NCBI RefSeq assembly: GCF_000429965.1
Contig: NZ_AUCW01000018.1
Location: forward strand, 1 to 64,000
Direction of reading: 5' to 3'
DNA length: 64,000 nt
Origin: Desulfogranum mediterraneum DSM 13871
GTDB taxonomy: Bacteria > Desulfobacterota > Desulfobulbia > Desulfobulbales > Desulfobulbaceae
Positions 1 through 8,544 of the stretch are shown piece after piece; position 1 is the stretch's first letter; each line of letters starts with the position of its first letter. The notes beneath the pieces are model-generated. The model did no database searches. It was not told the DNA's origin and saw nothing but the letters and a program-made list of their open reading frames with translations. A program made the position numbers and the translations under genes.

Positions 1-62
1 AAAAGAGGAAAACTCTCTATGTTGTGTAAGCTACTGGTATGGTACCATGCGGCAGTGATTAA

Positions 63-120
63 CTCCGCATAATCGCCAACTGTGCATAATTCCTGTTATG
101 CTGAGCTCAGCATAACAGGA
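63..120. repeat. Clustered ATTATGC-type repeats with a perfect 30-bp palindrome
   Basis: The motif CTCCGCATAAT (63-73) recurs as CTGTGCATAAT (80-90) and CTCAGCATAAC (106-116), and inverted as GTTATGCTGAG (95-105). Positions 91-105 and 106-120 form a perfect 30-bp palindrome with 15-bp arms, half-site TCCTGTTATGCTGAG. The cluster abuts the IS66 remnant, and the IS66 reading frame is closed by a TGA at 102-104 just inside it. I infer that this is the end of a second mobile element inserted into or recombined with the IS66 copy. Which element it is cannot be told from 100 bases. Confidence 0.55.
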
Positions 121-329
121 AAAACTGGCTCTTTTCAGGAACCCCTGAAGGAGCGGAAGCCAGTGCAGCGTTGTATAGCCTGATTGAAACAGCCAAAGCA
201 AATGGACTTGAGCCCTACAGTTATCTTCGTCATATTTTCGAGGGCCTACCGCTGGCTGAATCCCTGGAAGATTATGAAGCCTTGCTCCCCTGGAATGCCA
301 AGGCAGCAATCAGCAATACTTCAATCTAG
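105..329 (+). pseudogene. IS66 family transposase (TnpC), C-terminal fragment
   Basis: The frame ending at the TAG at 327-329 reads NRKNWLFSGTPEGAEASAAL and then LYSLIETAKANGLEPYSYLR, finishing with an LPW-containing tail. This is the characteristic C-terminal end of IS66-family transposases, which mobilise DNA through a DDE catalytic core lying further upstream. Only about 74 codons remain. An in-frame TGA at 102-104 and the palindromic repeat cluster cut it off, so the DDE domain is absent and the fragment cannot be active. An IS66-type terminal repeat follows the stop. Confidence 0.85.
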
Positions 330-336
330 GTGACGA

Positions 337-359
337 GGTGCGGTTCTGCAGGCGCTTAC
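337..359. mobile_element. IS66-type terminal inverted repeat, right end
   Basis: Read on the minus strand the sequence starts GTAAGCGCCTGCAGAACCGC, the type of end found on IS66-family elements (GTAAGCG start). It lies 8 bp after the transposase stop codon, as expected for the right boundary. The left end is outside the window, so the target duplication cannot be checked. Confidence 0.6.
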
Positions 360-438
360 TCTGCTCCGCAAAAAGGATTGCACCCTGGACTGTCTCGTGA
401 TATTGGTTGACCAATTTTACCCTCAGCGGCAGGAGACG

Positions 439-1137
439 ATGCAGGGCCAGGCCAAAAGAACAGGGGACAAGGGGGACTATCGCTCGGTCATCGCCGCGAT
501 CCGGGAAATGGTTGTTGCAGGTGCGATCCGACCGGGTGATCGTTTACCTGCGGAACGGAAGCTGGCTGCAAGCCTGGAGCTCAGCCGGAGCACCGTTCGT
601 CAGGCCTTTCAGGCATTGGCTGAACGGGGTATCCTGGAAAGCCGTCAGGGAGACGGCAACTACCTGCTGCTTGGTGCAGAGCTGTTTTCCCCTGGTGATC
701 AGATTCTGGATGCACTCAACGGCAAGGGCGATATGGTGGCCCATATCCTGGAACTGCGCCGGGTGATGGAACCGCAGATTGCAGCCCTGGCAGCTGCAAG
801 GATCACTGCCAAAGAGCTCGAGCAGCTGCGCAGCCTGGTTGATCAACAGCAGGCCGCCATCGAAGCAGGCTCCGGCGGTTACCGGCAAGATGCGGCTTTT
901 CACCGCCTTCTGGTCCAGGCCTGCGGCAATCCGGTCATCCAGGAGCTGATGGCCTCATTGACCCGGCTTCTGGATGCCACCCGCTCTCCCTGGTTTGAGA
1001 GCAGCAGTCGTAGTCGGGCCTCCCTGGCCGGCCATCGCCTTATCCTTGCCGCCCTGGAGCTTGGAGATCAGCAGGCTGCTGCCCGGGCCATGGGAGCGCA
1101 TCTTAAGGAGGTGGAACACCATATCCGGGGAGAGTAG
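439..1137 (+). CDS. GntR family transcriptional regulator, FadR/FCD subfamily
   Basis: DNA-binding repressor or activator of about 232 residues. Residues ~12-80 form a winged helix-turn-helix with the GntR signature RPGDRLPAERKLAASLELSR followed by STVRQAFQALAERGILESR. The rest is a helical FCD ligand-binding domain (ELRRVMEPQIAALAA, HRLLVQACGN, GHRLILAALELGD) of the type that binds carboxylates through metal-coordinating histidines. The ATG at 439 was chosen because AGGAG lies just upstream, although spacing is short; a GTG at 397 would add 14 residues without a ribosome site. The TauE-type permease 120 bp downstream on the same strand is its plausible target; the ligand is unknown. Confidence 0.88.
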   Translation: MQGQAKRTGDKGDYRSVIAAIREMVVAGAIRPGDRLPAERKLAASLELSRSTVRQAFQALAERGILESRQGDGNYLLLGAELFSPGDQILDALNGKGDMVAHILELRRVMEPQIAALAAARITAKELEQLRSLVDQQQAAIEAGSGGYRQDAAFHRLLVQACGNPVIQELMASLTRLLDATRSPWFESSSRSRASLAGHRLILAALELGDQQAAARAMGAHLKEVEHHIRGE

Positions 1138-1259
1138 CCGCAGGCAGAGGAAGGGAAGAAGGCGCCACCATCGGAGCACCGACGGAGCATCATGGCAGTA
1201 GTATGGTAGAGAGGAACCAGGACCGGCAGCAGACGCTCTGGCCCGCAGAGGAGAATGAG

Positions 1260-2063
1260 ATGGCTGTTGAACTGATTGTGATGTATCTGGCTGTGGGTTT
1301 GATCGCCGGCCTGCTGGCTGGTCTGCTGGGCGTTGGCGGGGGGCTGGTGATCGTCCCCATGCTGGTATTCTGTTTTGTTCGTCAGGGCGTCGAGCCCGAG
1401 GTGATCATGCACCTTGCCCTGGGAACCTCCCTGGCGAGCATCATCTTTACCTCGATCTCCAGTTTCATGTCCCATCATCGCCGCGGGGCCGTGGACTGGA
1501 GCATCGTCCGACGGATTGCTCCAGGTATCCTTCTGGGCACCTTTCTCGGCACCATGGTGGCCTCCCGGCTCTCCACCGGTTTTCTCAAGGTCTTCTTCTG
1601 TATCTTTCTCTATAGCGTCGCCACCCAGATGATCCTCAACAAGAAGCCCAAGGCCTCCAAGGAACTCCCTGGCCTTCCCGGGATGTTCGGGGTGGGCAAT
1701 GTGATCGGGGCCGCCTCCAGCCTGGTTGGAATCGGGGGCGGTTCACTCTCCGTGCCCTTCATGCTCTGGTGTAATGTGGCCGCCCATCGGGCCATCGGCA
1801 CCTCGGCTGCCATCGGATTACCCATCGCCATTGCCGGGGCCTTTGGCTATATGGTCAACAACCTCCATGCGGTGGGCCTGCCGGGCTACAGCCTGGGCTA
1901 TGTCTATCTGCCGGCCCTGATCTTTATCGTCTGTTTCAGTGTGCTCACCGCACCCCTTGGAGCCCGCCTGGCCCATGCCCTGCCAGTGGATCGGCTTAAA
2001 CGCATTTTTGCCCTCTTTCTCTATGTGGTGGCCACCAAGATGGTCTGGGGATTGATCAGCTAG
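1260..2063 (+). CDS. TauE/SafE (TSUP) family anion permease
   Basis: Inner-membrane permease of 267 residues, the usual length for the TSUP/TauE/SafE (DUF81) family, which exports or imports small sulfur-containing or organic anions. The family's two duplicated halves are visible: the glycine-rich first segment GLLAGLLGVGGGLVIVPML and its echo VGIGGGSLSVPFM near residue 160. About eight hydrophobic segments are apparent. The start at 1260 has GAGGAG six bases upstream, better than the GTG at 1203. It probably forms a unit with the upstream GntR regulator. The substrate cannot be told from sequence. Confidence 0.88.
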   Translation: MAVELIVMYLAVGLIAGLLAGLLGVGGGLVIVPMLVFCFVRQGVEPEVIMHLALGTSLASIIFTSISSFMSHHRRGAVDWSIVRRIAPGILLGTFLGTMVASRLSTGFLKVFFCIFLYSVATQMILNKKPKASKELPGLPGMFGVGNVIGAASSLVGIGGGSLSVPFMLWCNVAAHRAIGTSAAIGLPIAIAGAFGYMVNNLHAVGLPGYSLGYVYLPALIFIVCFSVLTAPLGARLAHALPVDRLKRIFALFLYVVATKMVWGLIS

Positions 2064-2191
2064 CTGCCTGTCCCTTTGCCCATAAGAGCGCGGGATTTGA
2101 CTTTGCCAGGGAGCAACAACAGCGGCTGAGCAGTTGCATCGGCCTGATCCCCGTTCAGGCGAGAGTCGGCAATCGTGGTGACGACAACAGC

Positions 2192-2219
2192 CTGGCAGAG
2201 CCCGGACCGGCTCTGCCAG
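2192..2219. terminator. Hairpin between convergent genes
   Basis: CTGGCAGAGCC and GGCTCTGCCAG form a perfect 11-bp stem around a 6-nt loop, between the 3' ends of the TauE permease (plus) and hcp (minus). There is no T-run on either side, so factor-independent termination is uncertain. Confidence 0.4.
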
Positions 2220-2250
2220 CAGTAATGGGTAGCGGTTAGTTGCCTGCCAG

Positions 2251-3966
2251 TCAGTTGCCTGCCATCATCGCCTCAATATCAGCCTCCGGCGTGGTGATGG
2301 GCTTGATATCGAAGTTTTCCACCAGCACATTGAGCACTGCCGGAGAGATAAAAGCGGGCAGGCTCGGTCCCAGGCGGATGCCCTTGACCCCCAGGTGGAG
2401 CAGGGCCAGGAGTACTGCCACCGCCTTCTGCTCGTACCAGCCGAGGTCAAAGGAGATGGGTAACTCATTGATATCATCCAGTGCAAAGACCTCCTTGAGC
2501 TTCAGGGCAATCACGGCCAGGGAGTAGGAGTCGTTGCACTGGCCGGCATCCAGCACCCTGGGGATGCCGCCGATCTCGCCCAGGTTGAGCTTGTTGTAGC
2601 GGTACTTGGCGCAGCCTGCGGTGAGGATCACCGCGTCCTGGGGCAACTTTTCCGCCACCTCGGTGAAGTACTGCCGGCCCTTCTGGCGACCGTCGCAACC
2701 GGCCATGACCACAAAGCGTTTGATGGCTCCCGACTTGACCGCATCCACCACCTTATCGGCCAGGGCCAGAACCTGGTTGTGGGCAAATCCACCGACAATG
2801 GTGCCGGTCTCGATCTCCTGGGGCGGTGCGCACTGTTTGGCCTGCTCGATGATCGCTGTGAAGTCCTTGCTGCCGCCCTGGCGGCGCTCTGAAATGTGGA
2901 TGATCCCGGGATAGCCAACCACGCCGGTGGAGTAGATCCGATCCTTATAGCTGTTGGCCTCCTTGATGGGGATGATGCAGTTGGTGGTCATCAGGATGGG
3001 GCCGTTGAAGGTCTCGAAATCTGTGTTCTGGTGCCACCAGGAACCGCCATAGTTGCCCTTGAGATGCGCGTACTTCTTGAATGCCGGATAGTAGTTGGCA
3101 GGCAGCATCTCACCATGGGTGTAGACGTCCACCCCGGTGTCCTTGGTCTGTTCCAGCAGCTCTTCCATATCCTTGAGATCATGACCACTGATCAGGATGC
3201 CCGGGTTGGTGGAGACTCCGATGTTGACCTCGGTGATCTCGGGGTTGCCGTAGCTCTGGGTGTTGGCCTGATCCAGGGCCGCCATGGTGGTGACCGCGCA
3301 CTCTCCGGCCCTCAGAACCAGGGCCACCATCTCATCCACGGAGAGATCCTCGGTGGTGGAGGCCAGGGCTTCGATCAGGAAGTCATAGATCTCCGCCTTC
3401 TCCACCCCCAGGACCATGGCATGGTCGGAATAGGCGCCGATACCCTTGAGGCCGAGAATCAGCAGTTCTCGCAGGGAGCGGACATCTTCGTTTTCCGTGG
3501 CCAGCACCCCGACGCCCCTGGCCTTGTCCTGATACGAGCTGACATCACTGGAAAACCAGAGGGCCGAGGCATCCAGCTGCGCACCTCTGTTCTCGTTGTC
3601 GGCCATCCCGAAGAACCCCATCAGTTTCTGCCAGATAGAACTTTTATCCGCTCCTGCTGCCATACCGTCGAACTGCTCTTTCAGTTCCTGCTTGATGGCC
3701 TGGGAGCGGCTGATCCACTCCTGGAGGCTCTGATCATCAAAGTTGGCATTGGTAATGGTGGTGAACAGGCCCTGGGCGAGAAAGCGACCTATATCGGAGT
3801 GGGTCTCTACCCCTGCACCCTGTAAGGCCTTGGCCAAGACCGCAATACCCCTGAGGTCATAGATCAGCAGATCCTGGAGGTTGGCGGTGGACTCCTGCTT
3901 ACCACAGACTCCTTTGACGGTACAACCGGTTCCCTTTGCTGCTTCCTGACACTGAAAACAAAACAT
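2251..3966 (-). CDS. hcp: Hybrid cluster protein (hydroxylamine reductase / NO-detoxifying Hcp)
   Basis: Cytoplasmic Fe-S-O protein of 571 residues. The N-terminal cysteines C3, C6, C15 and C21 follow the CX2CX8CX5C spacing of the strict-anaerobe class, which binds a conventional Fe-S cluster. Ligands of the hybrid 4Fe-2S-2O cluster are visible in [29 protein letters not shown] and LDAGQCND. Family members reduce hydroxylamine in vitro and act in NO and nitrosative stress defence; S-nitrosylase activity is also reported in E. coli. It lies downstream of nrfHA but has its own leader with an FNR-like site at -41.5 and a strong AAGGAG ribosome site. No hcr-type reductase is adjacent. Confidence 0.95.
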   Translation of the reverse strand: MFCFQCQEAAKGTGCTVKGVCGKQESTANLQDLLIYDLRGIAVLAKALQGAGVETHSDIGRFLAQGLFTTITNANFDDQSLQEWISRSQAIKQELKEQFDGMAAGADKSSIWQKLMGFFGMADNENRGAQLDASALWFSSDVSSYQDKARGVGVLATENEDVRSLRELLILGLKGIGAYSDHAMVLGVEKAEIYDFLIEALASTTEDLSVDEMVALVLRAGECAVTTMAALDQANTQSYGNPEITEVNIGVSTNPGILISGHDLKDMEELLEQTKDTGVDVYTHGEMLPANYYPAFKKYAHLKGNYGGSWWHQNTDFETFNGPILMTTNCIIPIKEANSYKDRIYSTGVVGYPGIIHISERRQGGSKDFTAIIEQAKQCAPPQEIETGTIVGGFAHNQVLALADKVVDAVKSGAIKRFVVMAGCDGRQKGRQYFTEVAEKLPQDAVILTAGCAKYRYNKLNLGEIGGIPRVLDAGQCNDSYSLAVIALKLKEVFALDDINELPISFDLGWYEQKAVAVLLALLHLGVKGIRLGPSLPAFISPAVLNVLVENFDIKPITTPEADIEAMMAGN

Positions 3967-4057
3967 AGTATGCTCCTTTTAAGGATGAGATCCCGGGAAC
4001 TGCTGGGGTACAGCGTTACCAGGGGGGGAGAGATAACTTGTCGTTGAAAACAGGGAC

Positions 4058-4099
4058 ACCATAGCTGGGAACGGTTCATGATCCTTTGACCTGGATCAA
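4058..4099 (-). promoter_or_regulatory. FNR/CRP-type operator and -10 element upstream of hcp
   Basis: Positions 4086-4099 read TTGAC-CTGG-ATCAA, one base from the FNR consensus TTGAT-N4-ATCAA. On the minus strand a -10-like TATGGT lies at 4063-4058, which would put the start near 4051, 41.5 bp from the centre of the operator: the classical class II activator position. This fits activation of hcp by an FNR/CRP-family regulator such as HcpR or FNR. The regulator gene is not in the window. Confidence 0.6.
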
Positions 4100-4200
4100 G
4101 AAAGAGTGATTAAAAAGTTTTTTTTTGGGGAAAATGAAGGGGCAGTGAACGGGGAGTCTGCCGTGTCACTCAGGAGGGCAGGGATAGAGCGTTTTTTCTG

Positions 4201-4290
4201 GTTGTTATTCCCGCGCAGGCGGGAGTCCAGTCTTGGAGGAAGGATGCAGCACCATTTACCTGGATGCCCGCCTGCGCGGGCATGACGGCA
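4201..4290. repeat. REP-like pair of inverted GC hairpins
   Basis: TTATTCCCGCGCAGGCGGGA (from 4205) and the facing GGATGCCCGCCTGCGCGGGC (4262-4281) are two REP-type hairpins in opposite orientation separated by about 30 bp. Similar elements are common intergenic repeats in Proteobacteria and give rise to the familiar false peptide MPAQAGIQ. A single related unit lies near 35590. Here it sits between nrfA and the hcp promoter. Confidence 0.7.
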
Positions 4291-4360
4291 AAGAATCCTG
4301 GTTGTATGGGGGGCCTCCCAAGGATTTTGGAGAAACCTTTTGGGGAAATTCGGAGAGAAT

Positions 4361-4392
4361 GAAAAAACCGCCGGTGGAGGCCCACCGGCGGT
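4361..4392 (-). terminator. Rho-independent terminator of nrfHA
   Basis: On the minus strand, 28 bp after the nrfA stop, an 11-bp perfect stem (ACCGCCGGTGG with CCACCGGCGGT, 4-nt loop) is followed directly by six T residues. This is a textbook intrinsic terminator and separates nrfHA from hcp. Confidence 0.88.
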
Positions 4393-4420
4393 TGAGGGGA
4401 GAGCTGCTTATGGTGATGCC

Positions 4421-5941
4421 CTACCTGGTGTAGGAGGAAATATCACTCATGCCTTTGCGGGTCTCCGGGTTGAGTCGACCGGCCTGGACCGCGTTTTGAT
4501 CCCACTCCTTGAGCAGGGTGTCTTTGAAGGTCATCTTGGCATCCACCAGCTTGGCCAGGGGGACACCGGCGAGTTGCTGGGCCTTTTGCTTGGTGGAGAA
4601 GTCCGGGGCTTGATAGTTGAGGGTGCCATGGGCGGCCAGGACGCCGACCAACTTCAACCGTGCCTGTTGGGCCTTGTCGTTGGCCACACTGAGCAGGCGC
4701 AGGGTCTCTTCAGGGGCATGGTAGAAGGAACCATGGCTGGCGATGGAGTAGTCCCACAACCACTGAGCAGAGCGGATCAACTGGAGTACCGGGGCCATCT
4801 CGGCCTCGTTGGCACCAACTTCCCAGGCCTTGCCGGCTTCCAGGTGGGCACGTCCCAGGTTATCCATGGCAATTTCCATCAGCTGCTCTTTGCGTTCCAG
4901 CTTGCCTTTGACCAGGGACTTGAACTCCTCCTCACTCTCCCGGTGGCAGGTCAGGCAGGTGTTGGAGATATTATCCAGGGGGTTGCCCACGTTATGGTCA
5001 GAGTATTTGACCGCGCCCTCCTGCCTGTAGGGCATGTGACAGTCGGCACATGCCACACCGCGACGGGCATGAATGCCGGTCTTGAAGAGCTCGTAACCGG
5101 GATGCTGGGCCTTGAGCATGGGGGTCTTGCTGATCTTATGGGTCCAGTCCTTGAAATCATAGCTGTCGTAATACTCTTCCATCGCCTCGGCAGAGAGTCC
5201 CTTGGCCCAGGGCAGGGTGACCACCTTGGCGACCTGCTCCTTACCGGCACCATCGGTATATGCAGTGGCCTTGAAGTAGTACTCCACATGGCACTGGGCA
5301 CAGACCAGGGAACGCATCTCCTGGTAGGTGATGTCGTCGGGGTTGGTGCCGCTGGCCTCCAGGGCGCGGAGGAGGTGGGGCCGGGTGATGGTCAGTTCGG
5401 TGGTCTTACTGTCGTGGCAGTCGCCGCAGCCTATGGGATTGACGATCTGGTCACCCAGGCGGGCCCATTTCCCGGTAAAGAATTCATTTTCACCCTCCTC
5501 TGCCATCACCCTGGGCACGTCCGGGGACTTACAGGTCCAGCAGGCCGTGGGCATGGGACCGGTGTCCGGGCCTGTGGGAGCACCGGTTCGCAGGGTGTTG
5601 ATGTTATCCTGAAGGGCATAGAAATGACCCCTGGGGGCATTGTAGTCCTTGGCAAAGCCATAGCCGGCCCAGAGGATCGCCAGTTGTGGCTTTTGCTCCA
5701 GCATGTCGACGATGGTCTCGCTCTTTTTTGTTTTTTTCCAGGAGTCATACTGGCGTGGAAAATGACCGGCCCAGCGATCGTTCCTGCTCTCGATGCCGTC
5801 TGCCTTGACCACCGGAGTGGTGTTGAGCGCCTCTTTCTCCGCCTGCTTGCCGCTGATGGAATTTGCCATGAAGCCCATTGCCAGCAGGGCTGCCAGCGAA
5901 CCACCGAGTAAAATTTTATACCTGTTCACTATCTTCTCCAC
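4421..5941 (-). CDS. nrfA: Ammonia-forming cytochrome c nitrite reductase, catalytic subunit
   Basis: Periplasmic pentaheme enzyme (506 residues) that reduces nitrite to ammonium with six electrons. It has an N-terminal hydrophobic signal or anchor (residues ~9-27). The active-site heme motif is CWTCK, with lysine instead of histidine as axial ligand, and four further heme sites are CGDCH, CAQCH, CADCH and CLTCH. HMPY after the fourth motif is typical of NrfA. It lies 3 bp downstream of nrfH, its membrane quinol dehydrogenase. In sulfate reducers the NrfHA complex supports growth or detoxification with nitrite. All expected catalytic motifs are present. Confidence 0.97.
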   Translation of the reverse strand: MEKIVNRYKILLGGSLAALLAMGFMANSISGKQAEKEALNTTPVVKADGIESRNDRWAGHFPRQYDSWKKTKKSETIVDMLEQKPQLAILWAGYGFAKDYNAPRGHFYALQDNINTLRTGAPTGPDTGPMPTACWTCKSPDVPRVMAEEGENEFFTGKWARLGDQIVNPIGCGDCHDSKTTELTITRPHLLRALEASGTNPDDITYQEMRSLVCAQCHVEYYFKATAYTDGAGKEQVAKVVTLPWAKGLSAEAMEEYYDSYDFKDWTHKISKTPMLKAQHPGYELFKTGIHARRGVACADCHMPYRQEGAVKYSDHNVGNPLDNISNTCLTCHRESEEEFKSLVKGKLERKEQLMEIAMDNLGRAHLEAGKAWEVGANEAEMAPVLQLIRSAQWLWDYSIASHGSFYHAPEETLRLLSVANDKAQQARLKLVGVLAAHGTLNYQAPDFSTKQKAQQLAGVPLAKLVDAKMTFKDTLLKEWDQNAVQAGRLNPETRKGMSDISSYTR

Positions 5942-5944
5942 CTA

Positions 5945-6472
5945 TTAGAGTTCGCGTACACCAAGATTGTTGGGAGTTGAGGCCACATTTCGTACCCTGC
6001 CGTGGGGAACCTCACGATGACACTCCCAGCATGTTCTATCCCTGTTGGGGATACCCTTAAAATCATGATAGCTATCACTGCTTGACCTGATCACTGCGGT
6101 GAGTTCGGCGTGACAGGCGATGCAGTTTGCCTGGACCCGTTTCGCTCCATCCGCACTGATGCCGATGTTCTGCTGGTAGCTGTTCATGGTGAACACCAGG
6201 GTGTGGTTCCAGCCGTCACGGGCCTTGGCAGCATACTTGTTGGCCATGGTATCACGGGGCAGATGACACTCCACGCAGCTGGCGCGTTGGGCATGGGAAC
6301 TGTGCTGCCAGGTGGCGTACTGGGTCTGCATGACATGACAGTTGATACAGGCCTTGGGATCTGAGGAGAGGTAGGAAAGTGCCTTTGACAAATTGACAAG
6401 GTAGCCGAGCGTTATCAGGGCGATAACAAAGATAGTCAGGGCGCTCAGCTTCAATAGTTTGCCTTTTTGCAT
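5945..6472 (-). CDS. nrfH: Cytochrome c nitrite reductase, membrane quinol dehydrogenase subunit
   Basis: NapC/NirT-family tetraheme membrane cytochrome, 175 residues. One N-terminal transmembrane helix (residues ~8-28) is followed by heme motifs CINCH, CVECH, CIACH and CWECH. It takes electrons from menaquinol and passes them to NrfA, whose gene starts 3 bp downstream. The ATG at 6472 was chosen because AGGA lies 8 nt upstream and it places the anchor helix at the N-terminus; an upstream ATG would add 35 atypical residues. Confidence 0.95.
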   Translation of the reverse strand: MQKGKLLKLSALTIFVIALITLGYLVNLSKALSYLSSDPKACINCHVMQTQYATWQHSSHAQRASCVECHLPRDTMANKYAAKARDGWNHTLVFTMNSYQQNIGISADGAKRVQANCIACHAELTAVIRSSSDSYHDFKGIPNRDRTCWECHREVPHGRVRNVASTPNNLGVREL

Positions 6473-6707
6473 GAGAAAAATCCTAAAATATTGAATATTG
6501 GCTGTACGGAAACGGTCAGGCGCGTGAGAAGGAGATTCACTATCAGGAGTATGGCACGGAACCTGGTCCTTGGTCAAGCCGATTTTATATTTAGGTTCTT
6601 CAGGTCTCGCTTGTCGTCAATATACCGTGATAATAACATTAATCTTGGACCTTCTGCCGGATGTTCTCCTTGGCGATGGTCCTCCAACTCAGTGGACGAG
6701 GTCACCC

Positions 6708-7055
6708 TTGAATGACATCTATCTGAACTTCAGAACCTTTCATCGACTCCGCATCTATACGGCGGTGGTTGTGCTTTTTTTTGCCTTGCTCTATCTGCTT
6801 GGCCTGGAAAAGCCTGCTCTTGGAGGGTTTGCCGCTGTTGCCGTGATCGGAGCAGTGTTTTGCAATCGGATTCGTCTGGGAACCATGCCGGCCTGCTGCG
6901 ACCTCTGCGCGGCCAGGGGCACCCTGAAGGCGGAGTATGGGGCTGGTTTCTCCAACGCCAGGCTGGTGCTGGACTGTCCCCAGTGCGGCAGGGTGGTCAA
7001 CAGGGCTGGACGCGGCGCTCCCCCGGAGCCGGGGGTAGAGTCGGACAGGGCTTGA
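6708..7055 (+). CDS. Membrane-anchored zinc-ribbon protein of unknown function
   Basis: I do not recognise this 115-residue protein. It starts with TTG at 6708, supported by GAGG six bases upstream. Two closely spaced hydrophobic segments (residues ~13-45) are followed by a soluble tail with two CxxC knuckles, CDLC and CPQC, 27 residues apart, which looks like a zinc ribbon or Fe-binding site. It is divergent from nrfH, with which it shares a 235-bp upstream region. A role linked to nitrite reduction is only suggested by position. Confidence 0.6.
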   Translation: MNDIYLNFRTFHRLRIYTAVVVLFFALLYLLGLEKPALGGFAAVAVIGAVFCNRIRLGTMPACCDLCAARGTLKAEYGAGFSNARLVLDCPQCGRVVNRAGRGAPPEPGVESDRA

Positions 7056-7205
7056 GTTGCAGGTCTGGGCAATGGTGTTCTCCATGCCTGTCTGCTGGCT
7101 TTTTTTTTCCAGGGAGGCGCCAGCCTGCTCTTTTCAGGTTGGTTCTCCTGGTTAAATAGACTATCCTGGAAGGCCAGCGTTGCTGATGCCGCTTATCTTC
7201 CCACG

Positions 7206-7326
7206 GCTACCTTGAAAGCTCCTCTTTTCTTCCCGTCTCCGCATCATGGTTACATTTTTAAGCTCGGAATAAATTTGCCCATGCCTTGATCTTGATCGAA
7301 AAACCTGATTTTTCAAAGCACCCCTA
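7206..7326. repeat. Degenerate copy of the ACCTTGAAAAA palindromic repeat
   Basis: The segment begins GCTACCTTGAAAG, contains AAGCTCGGAATA, and ends CTTGATCGAAAAACCTGATT followed by TTTCAAAGCACCCC. It matches the layout of the better preserved copies at 16911-17062 and 28273-28423, but the central part has diverged. It lies in the 287-bp gap between two small-protein genes. Confidence 0.6.
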
Positions 7327-7342
7327 CCTCTGAGGAGAATGC

Positions 7343-7561
7343 ATGCTCAACCATATCGATACCGCCCTGTTGAAAGTTACCGAAGTCGTTCCGGAAAAAT
7401 GGGGGGGGCCGGTGCTGATCCTCTCCTTTCTGGTGCTCCTGAATATCCTTGATTACCTGATAGTCGATGAGCGGACCTATGGGGTCGTTGCCGCGATCTT
7501 CCTGGTCGTCTGGATGGTGCTGGGGATGCGGCTTACCGCTGTTTACCAGCAAAAGAAGTAG
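7343..7561 (+). CDS. Small membrane protein of unknown function
   Basis: 72-residue protein with an excellent ribosome site (GAGGAG, 6-nt spacing). A charged N-terminus is followed by two hydrophobic segments (residues ~22-40 and ~46-64) separated by a DERTYG turn, ending in QQKK. No known family is recognised. Its 3' end overlaps the 3' end of the convergent EamA permease gene by 29 bp. Confidence 0.65.
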   Translation: MLNHIDTALLKVTEVVPEKWGGPVLILSFLVLLNILDYLIVDERTYGVVAAIFLVVWMVLGMRLTAVYQQKK

Positions 7562-8414
7562 GAGTACGGTCACAGGCATAGAGCATCAGGCCCAGGGAAC
7601 AGCCGATGATACCGATAATTTCTCTGCTCACCAGGGCTTCGCCTAAAAAGATCCAGGCAAACAGGGCCGTAATGACCGGCACAAAGGCCATAAACAGGGA
7701 GACCGTCACCGTTCCCAGATGGCGGATGGAGTAGGCCACACACATCAGGGCGATGATGTTGACAATGATCCCCTGATAGAGGGCTTGGCTGACAATATCC
7801 ACCAGCGGGGCCTGGGTGAGGGCCGAAGGGAGTATCAGCCAGATGGGCACAAAGAGGAGCACGTTGACCACCGCCACCGCGACCAGGGCATCCTGCCAAC
7901 GAAAGCCCCACTTACGGATACCGGTCATGTGCATGGTATAGACCAGGGCCGCCCCTAAGAGCAGGAGGATGCCTGTGAGGTGCTCCCGGGCAAAGAGGTG
8001 GGAGCCGGCCATGGTAATGTTGGCCACAAAGATCAGGGCCACTGCTCCCCAGCGGACCAGGGAGAGGCGTTGTTGAAAGAGTGACCAGGCAACCACCGCT
8101 CCCATGACCGGCAGCATTCCGTTGACCACCACCCCGGCCTGGGCCGCCTTGATCTCCTGGAGGCCGTAAAAGGAAAACATGGTATAGGGAAAACCTACCC
8201 CCAGGCCTACCACCAGGTACTGGTGCAGTTTAAATGCCTTCCAGCGGTGCTTCAAGAGCAGCGGCGTGATCCCAACCAGGGCGGTACAGTAGCGCAACAG
8301 GGTGATATCCGATGGCAACAGAGTGGTATGGACTGCGTAACGGGAGATGGTTATCCAGCCCGCCCAGATGAAGACAACGATAATACCGGCACAGTAGGGT
8401 TTGATGGCGTGCAT
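7533..8414 (-). CDS. DMT superfamily transporter, EamA type
   Basis: Inner-membrane permease of 293 residues with about ten transmembrane segments in two EamA repeats; the first opens IIVVFIWAGWITISRYAV. EamA proteins export amino acids or other metabolites, but the substrate is unknown here. The ATG at 8414 has AAGGA eight bases upstream and begins the first helix directly; an ATG at 8480 would add a proline-rich tail without support. The stop codon lies inside the convergent 72-residue membrane protein gene. Confidence 0.88.
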   Translation of the reverse strand: MHAIKPYCAGIIVVFIWAGWITISRYAVHTTLLPSDITLLRYCTALVGITPLLLKHRWKAFKLHQYLVVGLGVGFPYTMFSFYGLQEIKAAQAGVVVNGMLPVMGAVVAWSLFQQRLSLVRWGAVALIFVANITMAGSHLFAREHLTGILLLLGAALVYTMHMTGIRKWGFRWQDALVAVAVVNVLLFVPIWLILPSALTQAPLVDIVSQALYQGIIVNIIALMCVAYSIRHLGTVTVSLFMAFVPVITALFAWIFLGEALVSREIIGIIGCSLGLMLYACDRTPTSFAGKQR

Positions 8415-8544
8415 GGGGGCAGTCCTTGATAGAGAGGGGCAGGGAGCGACGAGGGGAGCCGAAGGGGAAGGGCAGTTCACGCTCCTGCCTTGGATAAGGG
8501 CGGCAGGAGCGGGGCGGCAGGAGCGTGCAGATCCGGAAGAAGGA

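Noticed and set aside
4170-4385. 71-codon minus-strand frame containing MPAQAGIQ and DWTPACAGI
   Set aside because: This peptide is the familiar artefact of translating REP-like GC hairpins; no ribosome site or conserved protein.
4340-5911. Long open frame of 523 codons on the plus strand opposite nrfA
   Set aside because: NrfA on the minus strand has five heme motifs and an upstream nrfH; the opposite frame is a shadow produced by high-GC codon bias.
6554-6569. Sigma-54-like TGGCACG upstream of the zinc-ribbon gene
   Set aside because: The -24 half is perfect but the -12 GC is absent (CTGGT at the expected spacing).
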